Assembly: GCA_041393535.1 (NCBI GenBank)
Contig: JAWKJY010000002.1
Location: 434,001-498,000, forward strand
DNA from: JAWKJY01 sp041393535
GTDB lineage: Bacteria > Actinomycetota > Thermoleophilia > Gaiellales > Gaiellaceae
Direction of reading: 5' to 3'
DNA length: 64,000 nucleotides
A program made the translations under genes and the position numbers. How positions within the stretch are numbered: the first letter of the stretch is position 1; every line of letters starts with the position of its first letter. The notes beneath the pieces are model-generated. The model ran no database searches, was not told where the DNA came from, and was given only the letters and a program-made list of their open reading frames with translations. Shown here in pieces: positions 1-7,203 of this stretch.

Positions 1-2
1 TG

Positions 3-917
3 CCGCAGCTCGAGCGGGGCCAGTGGCACGACTTCCTCTTCCACGTCCGCTGGTCGCCCGACCCGGACGGCTTCGTGCAGCTGTGGATCGACGGCGAGGA
101 GGTGATCCCCCGCACGTCGCTCCGGACGAGCTACCGCGACCAGGGGCTCTACCTCAAGGCGGGCCTCTACCGGGACGCCAGCCCCGACACGGCCGTGCTC
201 TACCTCGACGGGTTCCGCCGCTACGCGGCTCCGCCGCCGCCCGGGAGCCTCGGCTCGCCGGACGCCGAGACGCTGCCGGGCGCCCCCACGCCCGCACCGG
301 CCCCTGCGGAGTCCGGTGCCGCCGCCCCGGAGCCGTTCGAGGCCGCGGTCGTCGACGCGGGCTGCAGCGCGTGCGTCGTCGCAGCGACCGACGACGGGAT
401 CGAGGCGCGGATCGCCGGCGGCGGGGACGAGGTCGACACGGCCTACGGCGTCGTGCGGCTGAACGGCGAGCAGGGCTGGCCGGGGCGCGTGCGGTTCGCG
501 GCGACGCTGCGGCTCCCGGCCGGGCAGGCGCTGTCGGCGCCGCTCTCCGTGCTGCAGCTGCGCGACACGGCCGACCGCGGCATGGTCGACGTCTACCTCG
601 ACGCCTCGCGCGTGATCCGGGTCTGGAGCCCCGCCGGCGGCCTCGCCTCGGAGTCGATCGACGTCTCGACCGACGTCGAGCTGCCGGCGGACGGAGGCGA
701 GGGCGTGCGCCTCGAGGTCGTGGCGGGCAAGGACGACGCGCTGGTCGTCCTGGTCGACGACGTCCCGCGCGTGCGCGAGCAGGGCCTCAGCGGCGCGAGC
801 CCGGGCAACGCGGGGACGCTGCGCGCCGGCATCGACCACTACGACGCGGACGCCGAGCAGGATCCGGTGGGGATCCGCATCGAGGACGTCGAGGTCGGTC
901 GGGCCGACGACGGCTGA
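3..917 (+). CDS. Polysaccharide lyase-like secreted protein, 5' partial
   Basis: The gene enters the window from the left; 304 residues in frame 3 are visible up to the TGA at 915-917. The first ~65 residues are the C-terminal part of a heparin-lyase-I-like jelly-roll domain (RGQWHDFLFHVRW, then a VQLWIDGE strand and a GLYLKAGLYRD motif), matching the four lyase paralogues that follow. An Ala/Pro linker (about 235-340) leads to a ~190-residue domain that starts with a CSAC motif and a VDTAY motif and is rich in beta strands. The same domain recurs in the next gene. Such lyases cleave uronic-acid polysaccharides outside the cell by beta-elimination; the substrate here is unknown. The signal peptide and catalytic part lie outside the window. 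Confidence 0.75.
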   Translation, partial: PQLERGQWHDFLFHVRWSPDPDGFVQLWIDGEEVIPRTSLRTSYRDQGLYLKAGLYRDASPDTAVLYLDGFRRYAAPPPPGSLGSPDAETLPGAPTPAPAPAESGAAAPEPFEAAVVDAGCSACVVAATDDGIEARIAGGGDEVDTAYGVVRLNGEQGWPGRVRFAATLRLPAGQALSAPLSVLQLRDTADRGMVDVYLDASRVIRVWSPAGGLASESIDVSTDVELPADGGEGVRLEVVAGKDDALVVLVDDVPRVREQGLSGASPGNAGTLRAGIDHYDADAEQDPVGIRIEDVEVGRADDG

Positions 918-918
918 T

Positions 919-942
919 CGCCGGCCTCCCGGACGGCCGGCG
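919..942 (+). terminator. GC hairpin after the first lyase gene
   Basis: A perfect 8-bp inverted repeat (919-926 with 935-942, 8-base loop) begins two bases after the stop codon of the first lyase gene. There is no T-tract, as is common for terminators in GC-rich actinobacteria. Its position at the gene end supports a termination role, which is inferred. Confidence 0.5.
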
Positions 943-1018
943 TCGGTGGAGCGATCGTCACCGTCGCGGCACACCTGCGTCACACACCCGTGCGTCCGGC
1001 CCCCGTACCGTCGAGGGC

Positions 1019-2623
1019 ATGGCTGGACGGCGGCGCGCAGCGGGATGGGCGGGATCGGGCCGACGTGCAGGGCTGCTCCTCGTCGGTGCGGTGGCGGTGT
1101 GGGCCCTCGGGGCGCAGCCGGTTGCCGGCGCGCTCGACTTCCGCTCCGACTGGGAGACCGCGCGGACGGGCGAGGCCCCGCCTGCGCCGTGGGAGGGGCT
1201 CGAGTACGGGGGAACGTTCGACGGGACGCCGCCCCCGGCCGAGCAGCTCGCGATCGTCGACGCGCCGGTTCGCTCCGGCCGACGGGCGGCCCGCTTCACC
1301 GTCCGGCCGGGCGACCGCTACGGGCAGTCGACGGGCGAGCGGGCCCTCGTCCGCTGGCTCGGCTCGGCCGAGCGCGACGGCGACGACCTGGTCTACGGCT
1401 GGTCGACCCTCTTCCCGCCCGACTGGCGGCAGCCGCCCGGCTGGGGCCTGATCACCGAGTGGCACGCGGACTCGCGCTTCCCGCTCGCGCCCGTCCGCCT
1501 GAACGCCGGCGCCGATGCGCTGACGCTGTCGCTCAGCACGGGCACGTGCCCGACGCCGTACGGCTGCGCCGTGCAGCGCAACGTGCCGCTGCTCTCGACG
1601 CTCTCGCGCGGGCGCTGGAACGACCTGGTCGTACGCATCGCCTGGCGGACCCGGCCGACCGGCGTCGTCCAGGTGTGGCACCGGGTCGAGGGCGAGGCGG
1701 CCTTCCGGCTCGTCCTCGACCTGCGGGGCGTCCCGACGCTGCCGTGGCGGGAGGGCGAGCGGCCGGCGACGATCTACCTCCTCCACGGCCTCTACCGGGA
1801 CGCGGGCCCCGGGCCGAGCACCGTCTACCACGACGGCTTCGTCCGGGGCGACTCGGTGGAGGAGGTCATGGCGGCCTTCCCCGACGTCGCGCCGGGCCCG
1901 CGGTCGCCCGAGCGCGTGGTCGACGCGACCTGCGACACGTGCGCCGTCGACGTCGCCGAGCGCGCGGATGGCCTTCGCGTGACGGCGCGGGGCGAGGGCG
2001 CCGCCGACGATGTCGACACGGCCTACGTCCGCTTGCCCGTCGCGCCAGTCGGCCCGCGCGGCGTGACCGTGCGCGCGGCCCTCTCGGTGCTGGCGGACGG
2101 CCGCGTCGCCGGGCCGCTGACCGTCCTGGCCCTGCAGGACGCCGGGGGCCGCTCGCTCGCGGAGGCGATCGTCGACCGTGCCGGCTTCCTCGACCTTGTC
2201 GTTCCGGCAGCCGGGCCCGGAGCCGTGACGCGCGCGGCCTCCACGGGCGCGTTCGTCGGCCGCGCCGGCCGGGAGCGGCCGGTGGCGCTCGCGCTCGACC
2301 GGGCCGGGGCCGCGTCGCTCCTGGTCGACGGCGTCGTCCGCGCCCGGCTCGACCCCGCCGCGTCCGGGCCTGCGCCGCCCGTCGCGCATGCCGCCGTCGG
2401 GCTCGTCCGGGACGACGGCTCGGATGGGTTGGAGGCCCCGCTCGTCCTGCTCGCACGGGTCGGCGTCGAGGAGGGTGCCGTGGATGGGCAGGCGGGTGGC
2501 GCGTCGCCGCCGCTCCCCGATCCGTTCACGGATGTCCGTGGGATCACGTGCCCGCGCTGCCGCCTGGAGGGCGAGGGCGGTGCGCTCGTGGCCGTCGCAC
2601 CCGCCGCCGGCGGACTCTCCTAG
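1019..2623 (+). CDS. Secreted heparin-lyase-like protein with CxxC domains, ended by an in-frame amber codon
   Basis: 534 residues. An N-terminal signal peptide (Arg-rich start, hydrophobic core about residues 18-36) precedes a Polysacc_lyase domain (about 40-285) with the conserved blocks DWETA, EYGG, GWSTLFPPDW, ITEWHAD, VWHRVEG and LHGLYRD. A domain beginning CDTC with a DDVDTAY motif follows (about 300-490), and a second copy begins with CPRC near residue 520. The reading frame then meets TAG at 2621-2623 inside this second copy and continues open in the same frame to 3076. The start ATG is preceded by TACCGT at 1006-1011, seven bases upstream, so the mRNA is probably leaderless. The protein probably acts on an acidic exopolysaccharide; substrate unknown. 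Confidence 0.8.
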   Translation: MAGRRRAAGWAGSGRRAGLLLVGAVAVWALGAQPVAGALDFRSDWETARTGEAPPAPWEGLEYGGTFDGTPPPAEQLAIVDAPVRSGRRAARFTVRPGDRYGQSTGERALVRWLGSAERDGDDLVYGWSTLFPPDWRQPPGWGLITEWHADSRFPLAPVRLNAGADALTLSLSTGTCPTPYGCAVQRNVPLLSTLSRGRWNDLVVRIAWRTRPTGVVQVWHRVEGEAAFRLVLDLRGVPTLPWREGERPATIYLLHGLYRDAGPGPSTVYHDGFVRGDSVEEVMAAFPDVAPGPRSPERVVDATCDTCAVDVAERADGLRVTARGEGAADDVDTAYVRLPVAPVGPRGVTVRAALSVLADGRVAGPLTVLALQDAGGRSLAEAIVDRAGFLDLVVPAAGPGAVTRAASTGAFVGRAGRERPVALALDRAGAASLLVDGVVRARLDPAASGPAPPVAHAAVGLVRDDGSDGLEAPLVLLARVGVEEGAVDGQAGGASPPLPDPFTDVRGITCPRCRLEGEGGALVAVAPAAGGLS

Positions 2624-2629
2624 GGGCTC

Positions 2630-3076
2630 GTGGGCGATCCGCTGCGGGAGTGGGCCTGGCCCCTCGTGCTCCGGGCGGACGTCCGGGTCGCGGCGCGCGA
2701 CCTCGCGGCGCCGCTTGCGATCCTCGCCGTCGACGACGAGTCGGGCAGGCCCGTCGCCGAGCTCGTCGTGGCGCCCGACGGTCGGGTTGGCGTCCGCAGC
2801 CCGCCCGGCGCGCTGGCAGCGGCGCCCTTGCTCGCCTGGTCGTCCGCGCGGCTCCCGTCGGGCGCCTCGGCGCCCGTGGCGGTCGAGCTCGAGCTCGCGC
2901 CCGGGGGCTGGGTGTCGATCCAGCTCGACGGTCGCGAGGTGCTCGCGCTCGACGGGCTGGGCGGGGGGACTCGCCCGCGGCCCGCTGCCGTCCGCGCCGG
3001 CGTCGTCGACCGGGGAGTCGCTGCCGAGGCGATCGAGGTGTCCGTGGCCGAGCTCGTCGCGGAGGCGGCCAGCTGA
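2630..3076 (+). pseudogene. 3' part of the preceding lyase gene beyond the amber codon
   Basis: This 148-codon stretch is in the same frame as the preceding gene and separated from it only by TAG and two codons. It reads as the missing body of the second CxxC domain: residues after CPRC in the upstream part and this segment together align with the CDTC domain, including the strands around LAILAVDDESGRPVAELVV, which matches LTVLALQDAGGRSLAEAIV. A GTG at 2630 could restart translation, but the product would lack a signal peptide and the domain start. One gene of 1019-3076 broken by a nonsense change or sequencing error is the simplest reading. Programmed readthrough is possible but unsupported. 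Confidence 0.6.
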
Positions 3077-3083
3077 CGGCGAG

Positions 3084-4524
3084 TCAGCGCCTCCTGGCCG
3101 GGGCGACGCTCCAGGTGGCGGTCTGGGGCCCGCTCGCCGTCTGGACGACGAGGCGGATCACGACGCGCCTCCGCGGGCGGTGGTCGAGGCGAAGGATCGT
3201 CCGAACGCGTCCCGACGCGTCGGCACGCGCGACCCGGGCGCCGACGGCCCGGCCCTTCGTGTCGCGCGCCATGATCACGACGAGCGACCCGGGCGCCGCG
3301 GTCGCGGCCACGCGCACGGTCTTCGGGCCCACGAGCCTCGGGCGGCTCGCGAAGGCGACCGCGCGCTGGCTGCCGCTCGAGGCGGTCGTCGCCGGGTCGA
3401 GGGGCGGCTGCAGGGCACCGCCGGATGGCGTCGTCGTCGACGGGAGGGCGGTGGGCCCGGGCGGCAACGCGGGCGCCGGGGCGGGCGCCGGCGGGGTCGG
3501 AGCGGGTGCGGGCGGCGTCGGCGTCGGCGGGGTCGGCGCAGGCGACGGAGGGGGCGGAGCGGGCGGCGTCGGCGCAGGCGGCGGCGCGGGCGGGGGAGTG
3601 GGCGGCGGCGCGGGCGGGGGCGCGGGGGTGGTGTGGTGGGGAGGTCGGGGAAGGTGGCGGCGACGTCGGTCCAGGTGGTGCCGCGGACGAAGTTGTCGTG
3701 GTAGAGGGTGTTGACGACGTTCGTGTCGTTGCGGTAGAGGCCGTGGAGGACGTAGATGTCGGCGGGGTCGTTGTCGCCGTTGCGCCAGGGCAGGGTGGGG
3801 ACGCCGTCGAGGTCGAGCAGGAGGGTGTAGTCGGTCTGGCCCTCGACGCGGTGCCAGACCTGGACGGCGCCGGTGGACGACGTGCGCCACACGACGCGGA
3901 CGATGAAGTCGTTCCAGCGGCCCTTGTTCAGGTTCGTGAGGAGCGTGTGCCCCTGGTCGTACTGGCACGGCATCGGGGTCGACCCGTTCAGGTAGCACTG
4001 GCCGGCGGTGATCCAGAGGAGAGGCTGTTCGTCTTGGCGTCGAGGCGGACGGGCGGGATCGGGAAGCGCTGGTCGGTGTGCCACTCGGTGATGATCTGCC
4101 AGCCGGACTCCCCGGTCCAGTCGGTCGGGAAGAGGGTCGACCAGCCGTAGTAGAACTCCTCGCCGTCGTCCTCGTCCGAGGCGAGCCAGCGGGCGAGGGC
4201 GCGCTCGCCGCTGGAGCCGCCGTACTTGTCGCCGGGGTGGACGACGAACTTGGCGGCCTTGTTGCCCTGGCGGACGGGGGCGGTGACGATCTGGAGCTGC
4301 TCGGAGATCGCGGGGCTGCCGTCGAACTGGCCGCCGTACTCGAGCGCCTCCCACGGGACGGGCGGCTGCGTGCCCGTGACCGCCTGCTCCCAGTCGCCCC
4401 GGAAGTCGATCGCCGCTGCCCCCGCCGGCACCAGCGACGCCGGGACGATGGCCGAGAGGACGGCCACGAGCGCGGCAGCTGCCAGGCGCCCGGGGCGCCG
4501 AGGACGCGGCGGTCTCGGCTGCAC
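3084..4524 (-). CDS. Secreted heparin-lyase-like protein (two frameshifts)
   Basis: Third lyase paralogue. It starts at GTG 4524-4522, overlapping the TAG of the upstream gene by one base (TAGTG), with a signal peptide ending near GAAAIDF. The lyase domain carries EYGGQFDG, GWSTLFPTDW, ITEWHTD, VWHRVEG and LHGLYRND. A long Pro/Ala linker and a ~90-residue basic-tailed domain ending ARRR follow. Compared with its neighbour at 4524-5819 it lacks one G near 4018-4020 (GGG to GG) and one G near 3624-3628 (six to five), so the protein is split over three frames. The nearly identical neighbour shows exactly what the intact frame should be. Either a recent pseudogene or two homopolymer errors. Confidence 0.75.
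3607..4435. repeat. Direct repeat copy 1 within the lyase array (~830 bp)
   Basis: Nucleotides 3607-4435 are nearly identical to 4930-5761, covering the signal-peptide end, the whole lyase domain and the start of the Pro-rich linker of two adjacent genes. Clear differences are limited to a short patch near 3872-3902 (versus 5200-5222), one near 4158-4182 (versus 5487-5510) and the two single-G deletions. This indicates recent duplication or gene conversion and a target for recombination. Confidence 0.8.
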
Positions 4525-5819
4525 TAGGCCTTCTTGCGGCGCGGCGCGACGCTCCACGTCGCCCGCTGCGGCCCGCTGGCCGTCTGGACGACGAGCGTGA
4601 GCACGACGCGGCGGCGTGGACGACGCTCGAGGGTCAGCACGGAGTCGATCTTGCCAGCCGCGTCGGCGCGCAGGACGCGGGCGCCCACGACCTTCGCGCG
4701 GCTGTCGCGTGCCATCACGACGACGAAGGCCCTGGGCGCGGTCGTGGCGAGGATCTCGACCTTGCGCGGGGCCACGAGCCTGGGACGCCGCACGAACGCG
4801 ACGGCGCGCTCCGCGGCAGCGCCGCTGCGGGTGGTCGGCTGGGCCGGCGGCGCGGGCGCGGGCGACGGCGGCGCCGGGGCGGGTGAGGGCGCGGCCGGCC
4901 TCGGAGCCGGCGATGGCGCGGGCGACGGCGGCGCGGGCGGGGGCGCGGGGGGTGGTGTGGTGGGGAGGTCGGGGAAGGTGGCGGCGACGTCGGTCCAGGT
5001 GGTGCCGCGGACGAAGTTGTCGTGGTAGAGGGTGTTGACGACGTTCGTGTCGTTGCGGTAGAGGCCGTGGAGGACGTAGATGTCGGCGGGGTCGTTGTCG
5101 CCGTTGCGCCAGGGCAGGGTGGGGACGCCGTCGAGGTCGAGCAGGAGGGTGTAGTCGGTCTGGCCCTCGACGCGGTGCCAGACCTGGACGGCGCCGGTGG
5201 CGCTCTTCTGCCAGGTCACCCGGACGATGAAGTCGTTCCAGCGGCCCTTGTTCAGGTTCGTGAGGAGCGTGTGCCCCTGGTCGTACTGGCACGGCATCGG
5301 GGTCGACCCGTTCAGGTAGCACTGGCCGGCGGTGATCCAGAGGGAGAGGCTGTTCGTCTTGGCGTCGAGGCGGACGGGCGGGATCGGGAAGCGCTGGTCG
5401 GTGTGCCACTCGGTGATGATCTGCCAGCCGGACTCGCCGGTCCAGTCGGTCGGGAAGAGGGTCGACCAGCCGTAGTAGAAGGTCTGGCCCGGTCGCTCGT
5501 CGGAGGCGAGCCAGCGGGCGAGGGCGCGCTCGCCGCTGGAGCCGCCGTACTTGTCGCCGGGGTGGACGACGAACTTGGCGGCCTTGTTGCCCTGGCGGAC
5601 GGGGGCGGTGACGATCTGGAGCTGCTCGGAGATCGCGGGGCTGCCGTCGAACTGGCCGCCGTACTCGAGCGCCTCCCACGGGACGGGCGGCTGCGTGCCC
5701 GTGACCGCCTGCTCCCAGTCGCCCCGGAAGTCGATCGCCGCTGCCCCCGCCGGCACCAGCGTCGCGCAGGCCGCCAGCGCGGCGAGGGCGGGGAGGAGGC
5801 GGGGGATCGGCGGCCGCAT
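4524..5819 (-). CDS. Secreted heparin-lyase-like protein with Pro-rich linker and C-terminal basic domain
   Basis: 431 residues, intact. The signal peptide is about 1-27 (MRPPIPRLLPALAALAA then an AxA-like site before IDFRGDW). The Polysacc_lyase domain spans about 28-265, with EYGGQFDG, GSSGERALARWL, GWSTLFPTDW, ITEWHTD, VWHRVEG and VLHGLYRND. A Pro/Ala/Ser linker (about 275-325) precedes a ~95-residue domain (RRPRLVAPRKVEILA to SVAPRRKKA) that ends in a basic tail and is shared with both neighbouring paralogues. It lies 8 bases downstream of the next lyase gene and overlaps the following one by one base, so the three form one operon read leftward. An extracellular role on the locus's own polysaccharide is inferred. 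Confidence 0.85.
   Translation of the reverse strand: MRPPIPRLLPALAALAACATLVPAGAAAIDFRGDWEQAVTGTQPPVPWEALEYGGQFDGSPAISEQLQIVTAPVRQGNKAAKFVVHPGDKYGGSSGERALARWLASDERPGQTFYYGWSTLFPTDWTGESGWQIITEWHTDQRFPIPPVRLDAKTNSLSLWITAGQCYLNGSTPMPCQYDQGHTLLTNLNKGRWNDFIVRVTWQKSATGAVQVWHRVEGQTDYTLLLDLDGVPTLPWRNGDNDPADIYVLHGLYRNDTNVVNTLYHDNFVRGTTWTDVAATFPDLPTTPPPAPPPAPPSPAPSPAPRPAAPSPAPAPPSPAPAPPAQPTTRSGAAAERAVAFVRRPRLVAPRKVEILATTAPRAFVVVMARDSRAKVVGARVLRADAAGKIDSVLTLERRPRRRVVLTLVVQTASGPQRATWSVAPRRKKA
4930..5761. repeat. Direct repeat copy 2 within the lyase array (~830 bp)
   Basis: Partner of 3607-4435, about 1.32 kb away in the same orientation. This copy keeps intact reading frame, which identifies the single-base losses in the other copy. 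Confidence 0.8.
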
Positions 5820-5827
5820 GCGGGAGG

Positions 5828-7009
5828 CTACTTGCGCCGACGCGGCGGGTCGGCCGACCAGCTGGCGCGCTTGACGCCGTTCGCGGTGTCGACGGCGAGG
5901 ACGACGACGACCCGCTTGGTCGGCCTGGCATCGAGCTTCACGGTGGCCCGGACGGCGCCCTTCGAGTTCGCCGTCGCAGTCGTCGCGCCCACCAGCTTGC
6001 CGCGCGCGTTGTACGCGGTGATCGCGACGAGCGCCCCGGCCGCGGCCCGGGCCCTGACGGCGATCGTGGCGGGCCCGACGAGCGTCGGCCGACGCTCGAA
6101 CGCGACCGGGCGCGGCGGCCCGCCCTCGGCGCCGCGGCCCTCGGCCTGGCCTGACCCGGACGGCTGCGCGTCGGCGAGGCCGCCCGGGAACGTCTTCGCG
6201 ACGTCCTCGTAGGTGTCGCCGCGCACGAAGTTGTCGTGGAAGACGGACTGGGTGATCGACGCGTCGTCGCGGTAGAGCCCGTGCAGGAGGTACAGCTCGG
6301 CGCCCTCCTCGCCCCGGCGGGAGGGGAGGGTCGGGACGTTCGGGATCCGCGCGATGCGCCGGAAGCCGGTCTCGCCCTCGACGCGGTGCCAGACCTCGAC
6401 CATCCCGGTCGCCGACTCGCGCCAGACGACGTGGAGGATGAAGTCGTTCCACTCGCCCTTGTGCAGGTCGCGGAGGATCGTGCGCCCGCGGTCGATCGCG
6501 CAGTCGTAGGGGCCGGGGCACGCCCCGGTCGTCATCCACAGCTCGAGCGAGTTGCGCTTCGCGTCGAAGCGCAGCGGCGCGAGCGGGAAGCGCCGGTCGG
6601 CGTGGAACTCCGTGATGATCTGCCACCCGGACGCCTCGACCCAGTCGGTCGGGAAGAGGGTCGACCAGCCGTAGTAGTGCTCCTGGCCGTCCCGCTCGTT
6701 CGAGCCGATCCAGCGCGCCAGCGACCGCTCGCCGCTCGAGCCGCCGTAGCGGTCGCCCGGGTGGACGGTGAACCTGGCCGCGCGCGAGCCCTGGCGCACG
6801 GGGCTCGTCACGATCTCGAGCTGGGACGAGATCGACGGGCTGCCGTCGAACTGGCCGCCGTACTCGAGCGCCTCCCACGGGGCCGGGGGCTGGGTGCCGG
6901 TCTCGGCCTTCTCCCAGTCGGCGCGGAACGAGATCGCCCCGGCCGCCGATGACGCGAGGGCGAAGGCCGTGGTCAGCACGCAGAGCAGGACGAGGTGGAC
7001 TCGTTGCAT
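5828..7009 (-). CDS. Secreted heparin-lyase-like protein, first gene of the minus-strand lyase operon
   Basis: 393 residues. The signal peptide is about 1-25 (MQRVHLVLLCVLTTAFALA). The Polysacc_lyase domain runs about 26-265 (DWEKAETG, EYGGQFDG, GWSTLFPTDW, ITEFHAD, VWHRVEGE, LHGLYRD). The linker is short and Gly-rich rather than Pro-rich, and is followed by the shared C-terminal domain (RRPTLVGPATIAV to PPRRRK). It is more divergent than the other two copies, so it is probably the older paralogue. The ATG at 7009 is the only start that keeps the signal peptide. A -10-like TAGGAT at 7082-7077 with TTGTGG 18 bases upstream implies a ~60-nt leader. Confidence 0.85.
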   Translation of the reverse strand: MQRVHLVLLCVLTTAFALASSAAGAISFRADWEKAETGTQPPAPWEALEYGGQFDGSPSISSQLEIVTSPVRQGSRAARFTVHPGDRYGGSSGERSLARWIGSNERDGQEHYYGWSTLFPTDWVEASGWQIITEFHADRRFPLAPLRFDAKRNSLELWMTTGACPGPYDCAIDRGRTILRDLHKGEWNDFILHVVWRESATGMVEVWHRVEGETGFRRIARIPNVPTLPSRRGEEGAELYLLHGLYRDDASITQSVFHDNFVRGDTYEDVAKTFPGGLADAQPSGSGQAEGRGAEGGPPRPVAFERRPTLVGPATIAVRARAAAGALVAITAYNARGKLVGATTATANSKGAVRATVKLDARPTKRVVVVLAVDTANGVKRASWSADPPRRRK

Positions 7010-7076
7010 ACGTGGGTCATCGACCGCGGGCAGCCTCTTCGAGAGGCCCTGCGGCCGACGGGGGACGACGGGGACG

Positions 7077-7106
7077 ATCCTAGACGCCAGTGCGGAGATC
7101 CCACAA
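7077..7106 (-). promoter_or_regulatory. Putative promoter of the minus-strand lyase operon
   Basis: On the minus strand TTGTGG (7106-7101) and TAGGAT (7082-7077) are separated by 18 bases, resembling -35/-10 elements. The predicted leader contains a 6-bp hairpin (GCCTCT/AGAGGC, about 7034-7049). Pattern match only. Confidence 0.35.
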
Positions 7107-7203
7107 GCCCCGTGCGGTAAAGCACGTGTAAAGGTTCTGTGCCGTCCGTGGGTGGGGCGGGCGGCGGGGCCGTCGCGGGACGGGCCGCCGCGGCGGCCGC
7201 GGC

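Noticed and set aside
23..2623. A single long frame covering 23-2623
   Set aside because: The part before 1019 is an antiparallel-composition shadow of the first lyase gene (frame 3), which has the family motifs; the true start is ATG 1019.
3420..3660. Gly/Ala-rich plus-strand repeat resembling PE-PGRS-like protein
   Set aside because: It is the complement of the Pro/Ala linker of the minus-strand lyase, not an independent gene.
27..3714. Very long Arg/Pro/Gly-rich open frames on both strands throughout
   Set aside because: These are typical GC-rich shadow frames without domain similarity, opposite to or out of frame with recognised genes.
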